This document shows positions 50,809-59,854 of a stretch of DNA of 64,000 bases, piece by piece. Where the stretch lies: assembly GCF_002646595.1 (NCBI RefSeq), contig NZ_PDUD01000025.1, positions 238,987 through 302,986 of the forward strand, in the 5' to 3' direction. The position numbers and the translations under genes were made by a program. This stretch comes from Flavilitoribacter nigricans DSM 23189 = NBRC 102662 (GTDB lineage: Bacteria; Bacteroidota; Bacteroidia; Chitinophagales; Saprospiraceae). The notes under the pieces are model-generated. The model made no database searches. It saw nothing but the letters and a program-made list of their open reading frames with translations, and was not told the origin of the DNA. How positions within the stretch are numbered: the first letter of the stretch is position 1; every line of letters begins with the position of its first letter.

Positions 50809-51876
50809 TCAACGCCCGTCGTAGTGTTTTTCGTAATATTCCTGGTAAGCGCCGCTGGTTACATGTTCCAGCCAGTCGGTCTGTTCCAGGTACCAGGCTG
50901 CGGTTTTGGCCAGGCCTTCTTCCACCGAAACGGTGGGCTCCCAGCCCAGTTCGGCGTTTAATTTGCTGGCGTCGATGGCGTAGCGCTGGTCGTGTCCCGG
51001 GCGGTCCTTTACAAAGGTGATCAGTTTACGGGAAGTTCCGGCCGGTTGGTCCAGCAGGTCGTCCATCACGTCGCAGAGCCCTTCTACCAGTTCCAGGTTT
51101 TTCCGTTCGTTGTGACCACCGATATTATAGGTCTCGCCGGTGCGGCCGCCGTGAAAGATCTGGTCGATCGCTTCTACGTGGTCACCTACCCAGAGCCAGT
51201 CGCGGATGTTGCTGCCGTCTCCGTAGACCGGTAGCGGTTTGCTGTGCCGGATGTTGTTGATCATCAGCGGGATCAGTTTTTCCGGGAACTGATACGGTCC
51301 GTAGTTGTTGGAGCAGTTCGAAAGTACTACCGGCAGACCGAAGGTGTGGTGATAGGCGCGCACCAGATGGTCCGAAGCCGCTTTGGAAGCCGAATAGGGC
51401 GAGCGGGGATCGTAGGCAGTCGTTTCGGTGAAGAATCCGGTAGCGCCCAGGCTGCCGTACACCTCGTCCGTAGATACGTGGTAGAACAACTTGCCGTCCC
51501 AGTCTCCGGCCCAGGCCTGCCGGGCGGCATTGAGCAACTGGGCCGTGCCCACCACATTGGTCTCGATAAAGGCGATCGGTGATTCAATGGAGCGGTCCAC
51601 GTGGGATTCCGCCGCCAGGTGAATGACACCGTCGATATGGTAATCCGAAAACAGCTTCTGCAAAAAATCCGCATCCTGGATATCGCCCCGGACAAAAGTA
51701 TAGTTGGGGGCGTCTTCGATACCTTTCAGGTTTTCCAGGTTGCCGGCGTAGGTGAGTTTATCCAGATTAACGATATGATAATCCGGATACTTTTTTACCA
51801 GCAACTGCACGAGATGGGAGCCGATGAATCCGGCCCCACCGGTAATCAGAAGATGTCTTTTATAATTTGAGCTCAT
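50809..51876 (-). CDS. rfbB: dTDP-glucose 4,6-dehydratase
   Basis: A 355-residue SDR enzyme. NAD site LITGGAGFIGSHLVQ (about 9-23), DKLTYAGNL, HLAAESHVDRSI, YHVSTDEVYGSLG and YSASKAASDHLVRAY (Tyr-x3-Lys) are hallmarks. It makes dTDP-4-keto-6-deoxyglucose for rhamnose and other deoxysugars. It lies 3 bp after the UDP-glucuronate decarboxylase gene in one unit. rfbA/C/D are not seen here. Confidence 0.94.
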   Translation of the reverse strand: MSSNYKRHLLITGGAGFIGSHLVQLLVKKYPDYHIVNLDKLTYAGNLENLKGIEDAPNYTFVRGDIQDADFLQKLFSDYHIDGVIHLAAESHVDRSIESPIAFIETNVVGTAQLLNAARQAWAGDWDGKLFYHVSTDEVYGSLGATGFFTETTAYDPRSPYSASKAASDHLVRAYHHTFGLPVVLSNCSNNYGPYQFPEKLIPLMINNIRHSKPLPVYGDGSNIRDWLWVGDHVEAIDQIFHGGRTGETYNIGGHNERKNLELVEGLCDVMDDLLDQPAGTSRKLITFVKDRPGHDQRYAIDASKLNAELGWEPTVSVEEGLAKTAAWYLEQTDWLEHVTSGAYQEYYEKHYDGR

Positions 51877-51879
51877 ATT

Positions 51880-52818
51880 TTATTTGACTACTTTTTTGAA
51901 GTATTCGTAGGTTCTCTGCAGTCCCTCTTCGCGGTCTACTTTCGGCGTCCAGCCCAGGATCTCCTTGGCTTTGGTGATATCCGGCTGCCGCACTTTGGGA
52001 TCATCGATAGGTAGATCCTTGTAGATGATCTTCGCTTCGGGATTATCAACGAGTTTGAGTACTTCCTTGGCGAAATCCAGAATGGTGATCTCGGAAGGAT
52101 TGCCGATGTTCACCGGTTGGTCGTGGTCGCTGAGCAGCAGGCGGTAAATACCTTCTACCAGATCGTCAACGTAGCAGAAAGAACGGGTCTGGGAACCGTC
52201 GCCGAATACGGTCAGTCCTTCGCCCCGGATCGCCTGGGAGAAGAAAGCCGGCAGTACCCGTCCGTCATTAACGCGCATCCGCGGACCGTAAGTATTGAAG
52301 ATCCGGATGATCCGCGTCTCCAGGCCGTGGAAAGTGTGGTAAGCCATAGTGATCGCTTCCAGGAAACGTTTCGCTTCGTCGTATACTCCCCGGGGCCCCA
52401 CCGGATTGACATTGCCCCAATAGTCTTCGGATTGCGGGTGCACTAAAGGATCACCGTACACCTCTGAGGTCGAAGCCACCAGGATACGGGCTCCTTTGGA
52501 CATAGCCAGCCCCAGCAGATTGTGTGTACCCAGGGCACCCACTTTCAACGTTTGGATGGGCATCTTCAGGTAGTCGATCGGACTCGCCGGCGAAGCAAAG
52601 TGAAGAATATAATCCAAGGGTCCGGATACATGGACGAACTTCGATACATCGTGGTGATAGTACTCAAAGTCTTTATGGGGAAAAAGGTGTTCGATATTCT
52701 GGATATTCCCGGTAAGCAGGTTGTCCATCCCGACGACCTGGTATCCTTCTTTAATAAATCGATCACAGAGGTGGGAACCTAGGAAACCGGCCGCTCCGGT
52801 AATGAGTACTCTTGGCAC
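51880..52818 (-). CDS. UDP-glucuronate decarboxylase (UDP-xylose synthase)
   Basis: A 312-residue SDR of the UXS group. [18 protein letters not shown] (NAD), [34 protein letters not shown], and [11 protein letters not shown] (Tyr-x3-Lys) match UXS. It converts UDP-glucuronate to UDP-xylose, a precursor for surface polysaccharides. The start codon is GTG (52818), and no ATG lies closer upstream. It is 3 bp ahead of rfbB and likely translated with it. No promoter was found in the AT-rich gap upstream. Confidence 0.9.
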   Translation of the reverse strand: MPRVLITGAAGFLGSHLCDRFIKEGYQVVGMDNLLTGNIQNIEHLFPHKDFEYYHHDVSKFVHVSGPLDYILHFASPASPIDYLKMPIQTLKVGALGTHNLLGLAMSKGARILVASTSEVYGDPLVHPQSEDYWGNVNPVGPRGVYDEAKRFLEAITMAYHTFHGLETRIIRIFNTYGPRMRVNDGRVLPAFFSQAIRGEGLTVFGDGSQTRSFCYVDDLVEGIYRLLLSDHDQPVNIGNPSEITILDFAKEVLKLVDNPEAKIIYKDLPIDDPKVRQPDITKAKEILGWTPKVDREEGLQRTYEYFKKVVK

Positions 52819-53289
52819 AGTAGTAGTGTTTTTAGATTAACGTTAGATTTGAATCAGCATGATACGGTGAAACTGGCGGTGAGCCGGCAACCATAGTGAT
52901 GGTGTGCGTTTGCCCGATTGTGTAATTGTTCAATTACCCGATTGTTCGATCACTGCAAAGCTTTTAACGGAAAAACACGAGGTATTGATTCATGAAATGC
53001 AAGAACTCCATTTTTTTTCCGCCCCGGGCTTGTTTTCACCAGTGTTTGTTTATTCCGACCAAAAACTACGTTAATGGTTATAAATTAAAGTCCTGAAAAG
53101 GGTAGGGCTCCGAAGGGGAGTACAAAGCGAGGCAAATATAGAAGAAATAATGTGAATAAGATAGCGGTGTGGGTTAAGGGAAGATTAAGCGCAAATTGGT
53201 TAAAATCAGGGCAGAACCGTCCCGCTGGCGGCATCTTTATTATATTGCACCTGCAGGCCGGGACTTTCTGAAGTACCGGAACCAAAAAA

Positions 53290-53308
53290 GCGCCCCCGGT
53301 GGGGACGC
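53290..53308 (-). terminator. Intrinsic terminator downstream of the HAAS-M23 gene
   Basis: On the minus strand GCGTCCCC and GGGGGCGC form a stem with a 3-nt loop, followed by TTTTTT (A-run at 53284-53289 on the plus strand). It lies about 105 bp past the M23 stop. Confidence 0.72.
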
Positions 53309-53336
53309 CCAATAAAGATGAAGTAATGCATTTAGC

Positions 53337-53395
53337 GGTAAGTCCGGGGTATAGCACACCCCGGCAAACGCTAGGTGTTTGCTCACTGACTTACC
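53337..53395 (-). ncRNA. Candidate three-way-junction RNA element
   Basis: Three nested or adjacent stems: P1 GGTAAGT/ACTTACC (53337-53343 with 53389-53395), P2 CCGGGGT/ACCCCGG (53344-53350 with 53358-53364), P3 CAAAC/GTTTG (53365-53369 with 53377-53381). This gives a compact cloverleaf-like fold in the 3' region of the M23 gene just before an intrinsic terminator. No family was recognised. Rest of the 52819-53413 gap: a GTAATTG/CAATTAC stem at 52922-52937 and nothing else. Confidence 0.4.
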
Positions 53396-53413
53396 CGCCT
53401 TTGATCTTGATTT

Positions 53414-54217
53414 TTAGGATTTCGGCAAATAATCCGCCGGATTGACCGCTTTCCCCTCCTTGATGATCTCGTAATGCAGATGCGGAGCTGTAGAGGCTCC
53501 AGAGCTACCTACCAGACCGATCACGGTCCCTCGGGTTACCCGTTGCCCGGCTTTCACCTTGATCTCCGACATGTGCGCGTAGAGACTTTTGTATTCTCCG
53601 TCGTGTTGGATGATCACCTTCATGCCGTACATTTTTTCCTCATCGGCAAATTCGATCGTTCCGTCTCCGGTAGCTACGATCGGCGTTCCCAACGGCGCTT
53701 TAAAGTCGACCCCCCTGTGCAGCATTTTCTTTTTAAATACGGGGTGCACCCGCTGACCGTAAGCGGAAGTGATCTGGTGTTGCCCTGCCAATGGAGCCTC
53801 ATTCGGAGGATCTTCCAGTACGATCTCGGAAAATGCCGGGGCCGGAGGTAAGGGCGGCAGACTCTTTTCGATGTGTACCGAGTTTTTAAGGTGCTCCGAA
53901 TGGTCGGTACTGTTAAAAGGTAAGGTGGCCAGACCTAAGAGCAAGGCCACTCCCAAAAAGCTAAAAACTTTCATAATCACTGGTTTGGTGTGAACAAAAT
54001 AGAGGGTTTTTCCCTCGGTCTTTTTCACTTCATCTTTGGTAAAATACTCCAGTGCCTGAGCTTTAGCCTGGGAAAAATCCATACCTGCGGCCATGTTTTT
54101 TTCCACCAAACAGGCCAGGTGATCCAGTAGTTCTTCCTGCAGGGGTTCGTAACGGCGTAAGGACCTTTTTAAATAGGCCGTTAGTTCCAGCAGTTGTGCA
54201 TTGTCCAAATGACTCAT
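53414..54217 (-). CDS. M23 metallopeptidase with PadR-associated N-terminal domain
   Basis: A 267-residue protein with an unusual order. Residues 1-60 (LLELTAYLKRSLRRYEPLQE, then DHLACLVEKNMAAGMDFSQA) look like the helical HAAS-type or PadR-associated domain; a membrane helix follows (VFSFLGVALLLGLATLPF, about 83-100), and then a LytM core: LHRGVDFKAPLGTPI and APHLHYEIIKEG (zinc ligands). The ATG at 54217 overlaps the PadR stop by 4 bp (ATGA). A wall hydrolase under direct PadR control is uncommon. A structured RNA and a terminator follow. Confidence 0.9.
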   Translation of the reverse strand: MSHLDNAQLLELTAYLKRSLRRYEPLQEELLDHLACLVEKNMAAGMDFSQAKAQALEYFTKDEVKKTEGKTLYFVHTKPVIMKVFSFLGVALLLGLATLPFNSTDHSEHLKNSVHIEKSLPPLPPAPAFSEIVLEDPPNEAPLAGQHQITSAYGQRVHPVFKKKMLHRGVDFKAPLGTPIVATGDGTIEFADEEKMYGMKVIIQHDGEYKSLYAHMSEIKVKAGQRVTRGTVIGLVGSSGASTAPHLHYEIIKEGKAVNPADYLPKS

Positions 54218-54552
54218 TTTACGTCCGGTTTTAAGTCCAGTATACGTTGCATGGTCTGGAGGAAATCCTGAAATTCCTCGACCCGACTTCCCGCGGCAAC
54301 TTTACCCTTTTCGGTCAGCCGGTAATATTTGCGGGTGCGGCCTCCGACCAGTTCCCTCTCGGTACCCAGCAAACCTTCTTTCTCCAGTTTGTGCAGGGTA
54401 GGGTAGAGGGAACCTTCAGTCAGTTGATATTTCCCGTCACTGACCTCTTTGACGTGTTGCGTCATCTCATAACCATACATTCGGCCCCGTTCGCGCAGGA
54501 GGCGAAGAATAACCGTCTGTAATGTGCCTTTGACTAGTTCGCGTGAATACAT
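54214..54552 (-). CDS. PadR-family transcriptional regulator
   Basis: A 112-residue PadR. MYSRELVKGTLQTVILRLL, YGYEMTQHVKEVSDGKYQLT, EGSLYPTLHKLEKEGLLG and GGRTRKYYRLTEKGK are textbook. The ATG at 54552 is chosen over 54567 as the standard start. It overlaps the M23 gene by 4 bp, so both are coupled. It is the second PadR with an ATGA-coupled membrane protein in this window, after 1612-1926. Confidence 0.92.
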   Translation of the reverse strand: MYSRELVKGTLQTVILRLLRERGRMYGYEMTQHVKEVSDGKYQLTEGSLYPTLHKLEKEGLLGTERELVGGRTRKYYRLTEKGKVAAGSRVEEFQDFLQTMQRILDLKPDVK

Positions 54553-54610
54553 AAGGCAAAGATACATCTAAAACAGAGGTATGGAAGTTTTTTTGGAATT
54601 TTAACGTTTT

Positions 54611-54662
54611 GGGGGGGGGAGAGGTGTCAGGAGGGAGGTGTCAGGTGAGAGGTGTCAGGGGA
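54611..54662. repeat. G-run and 14-bp tandem repeat
   Basis: G9 at 54611-54619, then GAGGTGTCAGG at 54621, 54635 and 54649, exactly 14 bp apart. It lies between the PadR gene and the lipocalin-like gene, both on the minus strand. It may be phase-variable length. Confidence 0.7.
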
Positions 54663-54774
54663 GAGAGGGGAGAGGAGGTCCCGGGTACTCTTGGGAAGTA
54701 GCCGGAACCTGGGTTGGGTTTGGATTAGGGCTGCGTGCCCTTCGGTTAAGGAATTACCACTTTGGATCGGGCCG

Positions 54775-55143
54775 CTATAGGCGGGTGGTGACCATTTTAC
54801 CTTCCGGACCGCCGCGGTTGGCGCATTCGTCCGATACGCGGACCATCGTCATGGTATCACCGTCTACACTTACCTGGTAGACGCCTTTGCCCGTGCAATC
54901 GCCGCCATCATCCTGGATGGTCATGGTGTTGCCGTCCTGCGTGTATTTCCCGGTGGTTTCCACCGAACCGTCATTCCCGAAGTCGAGAGCATAGGTGCCG
55001 TCAGCTTTGATGTCAGCGGCCATGACCATGGTACCCTGATCGGTTGGGAATTCGAACTTCCATTTGCCGACTATAGACTGGGCCGAAAGGGATACCGTCA
55101 TAAAACAGATGAGTGCGGTAATTAGCAGACTAAACTTGTTCAT
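54775..55143 (-). CDS. Secreted lipocalin-like small protein
   Basis: A 122-residue exported protein. The signal peptide is LLITALICFMTVSLSAQ; the mature part starts SIVGKWKFEF, runs through GTYALDFGNDGSVETTGKY and ends in a C-terminal strand with GDTMTMVRVSDEC. GxW near the start and the repeated beta-hairpins resemble the lipocalin-like domains common in Bacteroidota. Two Cys (CTGKG and DECAN) may form a disulfide. Function unknown. Confidence 0.72.
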   Translation of the reverse strand: MNKFSLLITALICFMTVSLSAQSIVGKWKFEFPTDQGTMVMAADIKADGTYALDFGNDGSVETTGKYTQDGNTMTIQDDGGDCTGKGVYQVSVDGDTMTMVRVSDECANRGGPEGKMVTTRL

Positions 55144-55461
55144 ACAAATTAGGATTTAGGTATTAATGAAAGAATATTGTGCTCAATCGTTAGTGGAGAG
55201 AGAATACTGAAGCAATCGGTTTGGCTTCAGATCAGGATGTTTAGAAGGGAATGTTGCTCGTCTGATTGACTATTTAAAAGTAACGGTTTTTAATTGTAAA
55301 TCAAAATTTTAGAACCGCTACTCCTCTATTTAACCAGCCGGTAATTCGTTACCCTCTACTACCGGACTTATGCTTCGCTACCCAATGATAACAGTATTAT
55401 CTGGACATAAGCTCCAAGATGCCGTAGGAATACCCGATATTTGCAAATCACAAATCACGCT
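55144..55461. other. Divergent intergenic gap before the cyclase gene
   Basis: A 318-bp gap. One small hairpin CTGAAGC/GCTTCAG (55207-55213 and 55224-55230). No full promoter consensus was found on either strand. Confidence 0.35.
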
Positions 55462-56598
55462 ATGGCGTTCATCGAATCAGGCCGCACTCGAAGGCGGATC
55501 GGACAAATTGCCTGGATAACTGCTATCTGGACCCTGGTTGGCATGCTGGATGCGTTGAATACCCATGTACTGGGAGACAGCGCCTATCTGGACAAAACGC
55601 ATATTTACGAATTCCGGCACTACCTGCTGGTCAGTATGCTGTCGGCCTTCATCAGCGGTATTGTCTGCGGGGTGGTACTGCTGTTTTTCCTGCGCGACCG
55701 CTTCCGGACCCAGGCCTTTGGCTTGTCACTGCTCATCAACAGTATCGTGATATCGGGACTGTGTTTCGCCTTCCGGACGATCGCCTACGATATATTTCTC
55801 AGTGTGCGTTATCAGGAAAGTGTACTGGCGCCCCAGGTGCTGGAAGCAACCCGGGACTGGCTGAGTGGGCTGTACCTGAAGAACCTGGTCTTGTGGACAA
55901 TCGTTGCCTTTATCACCATCATCTTTATTAACGTCAACGATAAATACGGTCCGGGCATTCTGGCCAAGTTGCTGTTGGGACGGTATCACCGCCCCCGGGA
56001 AGAGCAGCGCATCTTTATGTTTGCCGATATCCGAAGCTCCACGCTCATCGCCGAAAAACTGGGGCATATTCGATTCTTCAACCTGCTCAACGATTTTTTC
56101 CGGCTCATCACCAATCCCATCATCGATACCTCGGGCGAGATCTACCAGTACGTCGGGGATGAGATCGTCATCTCCTGGACGATGGAAAGAGGATTGCACC
56201 ACGCCAACTGTATCCGCTGCTTCTACCAGATGCAGGAGGCGCTGCAGAAACGCGCACCACAGCTCAAGGAAAAATACGGGCTGGTGCCGGAGTTCAAGGT
56301 GGGGCTGCACGCCGGCATGATCACCGTTGGCGAGATCGGCGTGATCAAGAAAGATATTGTATTTTCCGGTGATGTGCTCAATACGACATCCCGCATTCAG
56401 AACCTCTGTAATGCCTATAATGTGGATATCCTCCTGTCCAAAACCCTGCTGGACACTCTGCAGCTACCGCCCCACGATTACCATCCCCATCGGGTCGGGT
56501 TGATCCAGCTCCGGGGCAAAAAGCAAAAAGTGGAACTCTACACCTTCCTCAAGGAGACCGAAGAAGTGCCCATCCGGCCGCCGATCGCTTCTACCTAA
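55462..56598 (+). CDS. Membrane adenylate/guanylate cyclase (class III)
   Basis: A 378-residue class III nucleotide cyclase. Four hydrophobic segments fill residues 10-170 (IAWITAIWTLVGMLDAL, LVSMLSAFISGIVCGVVLLFFL and others), then the catalytic domain with FMFADIRSSTLIAEKLG (metal Asp), IYQYVGDEIVISWTM (metal Asp), LHAGMITVGEIGVIKKDIVFSGD and VLNTTSRIQNLCN. It makes cAMP or cGMP at the inner membrane. ATG at 55462 chosen over a TTG at 55441. The stimulus is unknown. Confidence 0.9.
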   Translation: MAFIESGRTRRRIGQIAWITAIWTLVGMLDALNTHVLGDSAYLDKTHIYEFRHYLLVSMLSAFISGIVCGVVLLFFLRDRFRTQAFGLSLLINSIVISGLCFAFRTIAYDIFLSVRYQESVLAPQVLEATRDWLSGLYLKNLVLWTIVAFITIIFINVNDKYGPGILAKLLLGRYHRPREEQRIFMFADIRSSTLIAEKLGHIRFFNLLNDFFRLITNPIIDTSGEIYQYVGDEIVISWTMERGLHHANCIRCFYQMQEALQKRAPQLKEKYGLVPEFKVGLHAGMITVGEIGVIKKDIVFSGDVLNTTSRIQNLCNAYNVDILLSKTLLDTLQLPPHDYHPHRVGLIQLRGKKQKVELYTFLKETEEVPIRPPIAST

Positions 56599-56826
56599 TG
56601 TTAAATTGCCCTTAAAAAGCACATTTTCCTCCAACCCAATTTTTCCGGCCACCGTCTTATCCCCTGGAGCGGAGCACAGGCCATACTCATAATATGGATT
56701 CGAACAATCAAAAAGAGGCACGTTTGCTCAAGTGAGCATCGAGGTCATCGCAGAAGCGTGTAGTTTTATCCTCAAATTACTTTTTAGCGCGTTCCGACCG
56801 CAACCATTTTATTTATTATAAACCAA

Positions 56827-57288
56827 ATGAACATCATCATGAAAAGCTTTTATTTCTTCACCCTGATCGGTTTGCTCCTTACGGCCGGTGCCTGTAAAGA
56901 GGAATCGAATGACCCCAACTGTAGTCTGGAGATCCCGGCGGATGCCCGTTTCTTTGAATTCGCCCACCAGGGGAGCGATTATACCTTTATTGCGTGGACG
57001 CGGGATTCGACCGTACTTTCCCACGTGGAAGCGCAGCTCGCGCTGCCCGAAGCGGAACGGGTGCAGCACATCAACGGGCAGATCCTGGAACAACCCGAAG
57101 GCTGTGATCTGAATACGGGTTGGAGCTGGTATTTCAATCCGGAGGATTGGGATCTCGCAGACCTCTCGATCGAGCTTTGTGACGGCAATCCCCAGTACGT
57201 CGAGGATCACCTGGAAGACTATCTGGATATTGACCGCTATTGCCCCTGGAGTTCCTACGTTTCGCGGGAGATCTCCCAGCCGCAATAA
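56827..57288 (+). CDS. BP74-like domain lipoprotein
   Basis: A 153-residue lipoprotein: SPII signal with Cys at LLLTAGAC (an ATG at 56839 is also possible), then ARFFEFAHQGSDYTFIAW, HINGQILEQPEGCDLNTGWSW, YFNPEDWDLADLSIELCDG, PQYVEDHLEDYLDIDRYCPW. The last block closely recalls the BP74 N-terminal domain of Dictyostelium adhesion proteins (V/E-E-H-L ... C-P-W-S-S), from memory. It could be an adhesion or calcium-binding type domain. Few relatives are known. Confidence 0.78.
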   Translation: MNIIMKSFYFFTLIGLLLTAGACKEESNDPNCSLEIPADARFFEFAHQGSDYTFIAWTRDSTVLSHVEAQLALPEAERVQHINGQILEQPEGCDLNTGWSWYFNPEDWDLADLSIELCDGNPQYVEDHLEDYLDIDRYCPWSSYVSREISQPQ

Positions 57289-57380
57289 AAAAAGGTCCAA
57301 AAAAGGGACCGTAGCAAACAAAGTCTCCAGATCGGAAGTTCAACATGCAATTCTTTATTCGTCACACTAATACTTACCGT

Positions 57381-57770
57381 ATGAAAAACTTATCCTTTGT
57401 ACTATTACTGATCTGCACTTTGTTTGTAGGCATGCCTGCAGCCGAGGCTGTGGTACGTCCGGTCAACCCGGAAAATACTACGACCACAGTAGAGAAAAAG
57501 GAACTGACCAAAAAAGAGGCGCGCAAAGAGCGCCGGATGAAGCGCAAGGCTGTAAAGAAAGAACTGAAACAAGCAATCCGGGATTGGAAGAAAGAAGGGG
57601 CAACCAGTACCAACACCCTGTTGCTGGTGATCCTGGCTATTCTGTTGCCACCTCTGGCCGTAGGTATCTACGAAGGAGGTCTGACGAGCCGCTTCTGGAT
57701 CTCTCTGTTGCTGACCCTGCTGTTCTACCTGCCGGGTCTGATCTACGCTTTGATCGTAATTCTGGAATAA
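57381..57770 (+). CDS. YqaE/Pmp3-family membrane protein with signal and charged linker
   Basis: A 129-residue protein. A signal peptide (LSFVLLLICTLFVGMPAAEA), then a very basic helix (KKEARKERRMKRKAVKKELK, about 45-65), and a C-terminal Pmp3 domain with two membrane helices: LLLVILAILLPPLAVGIYEG and WISLLLTLLFYLPGLIYALI. Pmp3 proteins are linked to ion homeostasis and stress. The basic linker is common in the Bacteroidota forms. ATG at 57381 chosen over 57345. A hairpin terminator follows. Confidence 0.85.
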   Translation: MKNLSFVLLLICTLFVGMPAAEAVVRPVNPENTTTTVEKKELTKKEARKERRMKRKAVKKELKQAIRDWKKEGATSTNTLLLVILAILLPPLAVGIYEGGLTSRFWISLLLTLLFYLPGLIYALIVILE

Positions 57771-57782
57771 TATAGATATGAA

Positions 57783-57816
57783 GTGGCGACAGATGATCAT
57801 TTGTCGCCACACCTTT
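57783..57816 (+). terminator. Intrinsic terminator
   Basis: GTGGCGACA (57783-57791) and TGTCGCCAC (57802-57810) with a 10-nt loop, followed by ACCTTTTT. It ends the Pmp3-like gene. On the minus strand it is also after the small lipoprotein gene. Confidence 0.72.
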
Positions 57817-57830
57817 TTCAGGGATCTCGC

Positions 57831-58025
57831 TTAGCGGTTTTTCCTTCTCATGTGTTTGGGGAAAAGATTGGAGCTGCCTCTCTTGGTAGAAAGTTTCCCT
57901 TTGCGGTCGGTGCGAACCGAAGCGGCATCGGATGCCGGACACCCCGTACCCCGCTGACAGCCCGTAGAAGTCACTACGGTAGCCATAAGAAAACACAAAC
58001 TAAAGAGCAAAAAAAGCTTTTTCAT
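57831..58025 (-). CDS. Small lipoprotein
   Basis: A 64-residue lipoprotein. SPII signal with FLMATVVTSTGC (Cys at 23), then CQRGTGCPASDAASVR and a Lys/Arg-rich tail (SNLFPKHMRRKNR). Similar short basic lipoproteins occur in Bacteroidota. Convergent with the Pmp3-like gene; shared terminator. Unknown function. Confidence 0.7.
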   Translation of the reverse strand: MKKLFLLFSLCFLMATVVTSTGCQRGTGCPASDAASVRTDRKGKLSTKRGSSNLFPKHMRRKNR

Positions 58026-58206
58026 GATCAGCCTGAATTAATTGAATAAGCGTTGCAATAGTGCAGATTGGCTTAAAATAATAGAATAAGTGGATTTGTG
58101 GCTAAAGCCCAAACGAAAACTGAAGGCAATTAGGTATAAATATACCCCTAAAACTTGGAAAGCCCTATTTTTTCTGGGTTTAGCGCACTTTTTTTGAATC
58201 CAAATG

Positions 58207-58237
58207 TTGTTTATCCGATAGGAGCCGTATAAATTTG
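58207..58237 (+). promoter_or_regulatory. Promoter of the HU gene
   Basis: TTG at 58207-58209, a 20-bp spacer and TAAATTTG at 58230-58237, 30 bp before the ATG at 58268. Full match to the Bacteroidota consensus, as expected for a highly expressed gene. Confidence 0.75.
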
Positions 58238-58267
58238 CGGCACATTTTTTAATCAAAACCATCAGAA

Positions 58268-58540
58268 ATGAACAAGGGAGATTTGATCAACAAAATTGCC
58301 GAAGATGCTGGTATTACTAAAGGTCAAGCCGAAGATGCATTGGGTGCTGTCCTGGATGGTATTACAGGTGCATTGAAAAGCGATGATTCTGTAACACTAG
58401 TAGGCTTTGGAACCTTCTCCGTATCTAAGCGCGATGCTCGTACTGGTCGTAACCCACAAACCGGTGAGACTATTCAGATTGCTGCCAAGAACGTAGCCAA
58501 ATTTAAACCAGGTAAGAAACTGTCTGACGCTATCAACTAA
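58268..58540 (+). CDS. hup: HU family DNA-binding protein
   Basis: A 90-residue HU. MNKGDLINKIAEDAGITKGQ, VTLVGFGTFSVSKRDARTGR, NPQTGETIQIAAKNVAKFKPG are standard. It bends and packs DNA as a dimer. A perfect promoter lies 30 bp ahead and a strong terminator follows, so it is a single-gene unit. It is slightly more AT-rich than the neighbours, as usual for HU. Confidence 0.95.
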   Translation: MNKGDLINKIAEDAGITKGQAEDALGAVLDGITGALKSDDSVTLVGFGTFSVSKRDARTGRNPQTGETIQIAAKNVAKFKPGKKLSDAIN

Positions 58541-58605
58541 GCAGAAGCGTCGTTTCAATACCATTGAGTGCCGAGCCAAATACTTTTGGTGAGGCGCTTA
58601 AAGTA

Positions 58606-58644
58606 AAAAAGGGTGATCCAACTGAGGTTTGGATCACCCTTTTT
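58606..58644 (+). terminator. Intrinsic terminator of HU
   Basis: A perfect 16-bp stem: AAAAAGGGTGATCCAA (58606-58621) with TTGGATCACCCTTTTT (58629-58644) and a 7-nt loop. It ends transcription of the HU gene. In the rest of the gap (58645-58923) nothing else was seen. Confidence 0.88.
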
Positions 58645-58923
58645 CATTACATTTGCTGCCTGCACAAGCAAGCTCCGACCGGAAACGAACCAAACCTTTC
58701 ATCCGTAAATCCGTTTTGCGGGAATATAAAACTTTGAAAAATAGTAACGCAGGTTGCGAAACTTGCCAGTAGAGCGAATCAAGGTCATTGCGGGTAAGCA
58801 ATCATGCTGCAGGCTCAGCTACACACATGGAGAATAACCGATCCGGTTCCTGAAACTGTTCCTAAAGCCCACAACAACCGTCCACTCTAGCTGCGGGGTT
58901 CACAACTTAAATTAAACTAGCTT

Positions 58924-59769
58924 ATGGCTGACATTGCAAAACTAGAGCGGATTGCTTCTCAGGTTCGCCGAGACATTATCCGTCAGACTTCCAGCGCAGA
59001 AAGTGGCCACCCGGGAGGATCTCTCGGTTGCACCGATTATCTGGTGGCCCTGTATTTCGAAATAATGGATCACGATCCGAAATTCAATATGGAAGCCGAA
59101 GGAGAGGATGTTTTCTTTCTGTCCAACGGTCATATCTCCCCGCTTTGGTACAGCGTGCTGGCGCGTAGTGGGTACTTCCCCATCGAGGAACTGGCTACTT
59201 TCCGCCAGATCAACTCCCGCCTGCAGGGGCACCCGGCCACGCACGAAGGACTGCCGGGCATCCGGGTAGCTTCCGGTTCGCTGGGGCAGGGGGTGTCCGT
59301 TGCGATCGGTATGGCACTGAGCAAAAAACTGAACGGTGACGACAAACTGGTTTTTGCCCTCACCGGTGACGGAGAGCAGCAGGAAGGCCAGATCTGGGAA
59401 GCTGCCCTTGCGGCCGCTCACCTAAAAGTGGACAACCTCATTGTTGCCTGTGACCGCAACGGTCAGCAGATTGATGGTCCGACCAAAGAAGTCATGTCAC
59501 TGGGCGATCTTTCCGCCAAGTGGGCCGCCTTCGGCTGGCACGTGATCGAATTGCCGAAGGGCAACGACATGAAATCTATCGTGAAAACGATAGAAGAAGC
59601 CAAAAAGCACACCGGCAAGGGCAAACCCATCATGATCATGCTGGATACCGAAATGGGTTACGGTGTGGATTTCATGCAGGGTACCCACAAGTGGCACGGT
59701 AAAGCCCCGAACGCGGAGCAGACCGCCGACGCCCTGTCCCAGTTGGAAGAAACCCTGGGCGACTATTAA
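58924..59769 (+). CDS. Transketolase, N-terminal subunit
   Basis: A 281-residue N-terminal half of a split transketolase. [21 protein letters not shown], the TPP motif [20 protein letters not shown] and [17 protein letters not shown] are clear. It binds TPP and works with the C-terminal subunit encoded 85 bp downstream. It moves two-carbon units in the pentose phosphate pathway. A split transketolase is common in Bacteroidota. The upstream gap has no clear promoter. Confidence 0.94.
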   Translation: MADIAKLERIASQVRRDIIRQTSSAESGHPGGSLGCTDYLVALYFEIMDHDPKFNMEAEGEDVFFLSNGHISPLWYSVLARSGYFPIEELATFRQINSRLQGHPATHEGLPGIRVASGSLGQGVSVAIGMALSKKLNGDDKLVFALTGDGEQQEGQIWEAALAAAHLKVDNLIVACDRNGQQIDGPTKEVMSLGDLSAKWAAFGWHVIELPKGNDMKSIVKTIEEAKKHTGKGKPIMIMLDTEMGYGVDFMQGTHKWHGKAPNAEQTADALSQLEETLGDY

Positions 59770-59854
59770 TCAGGAGGTGTCCGGAAAGAGCGGGCCATTC
59801 ATCGGCCCCTGCCTTTCGATCCTTCAAACCTTCAATCTAAAAATTCAATCAGAC

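Noticed and set aside
53085..53357. A 90-codon minus-strand ORF over the terminator and structured RNA
   Set aside because: It runs through the intrinsic terminator and the three-way junction stems, and its residues look random.
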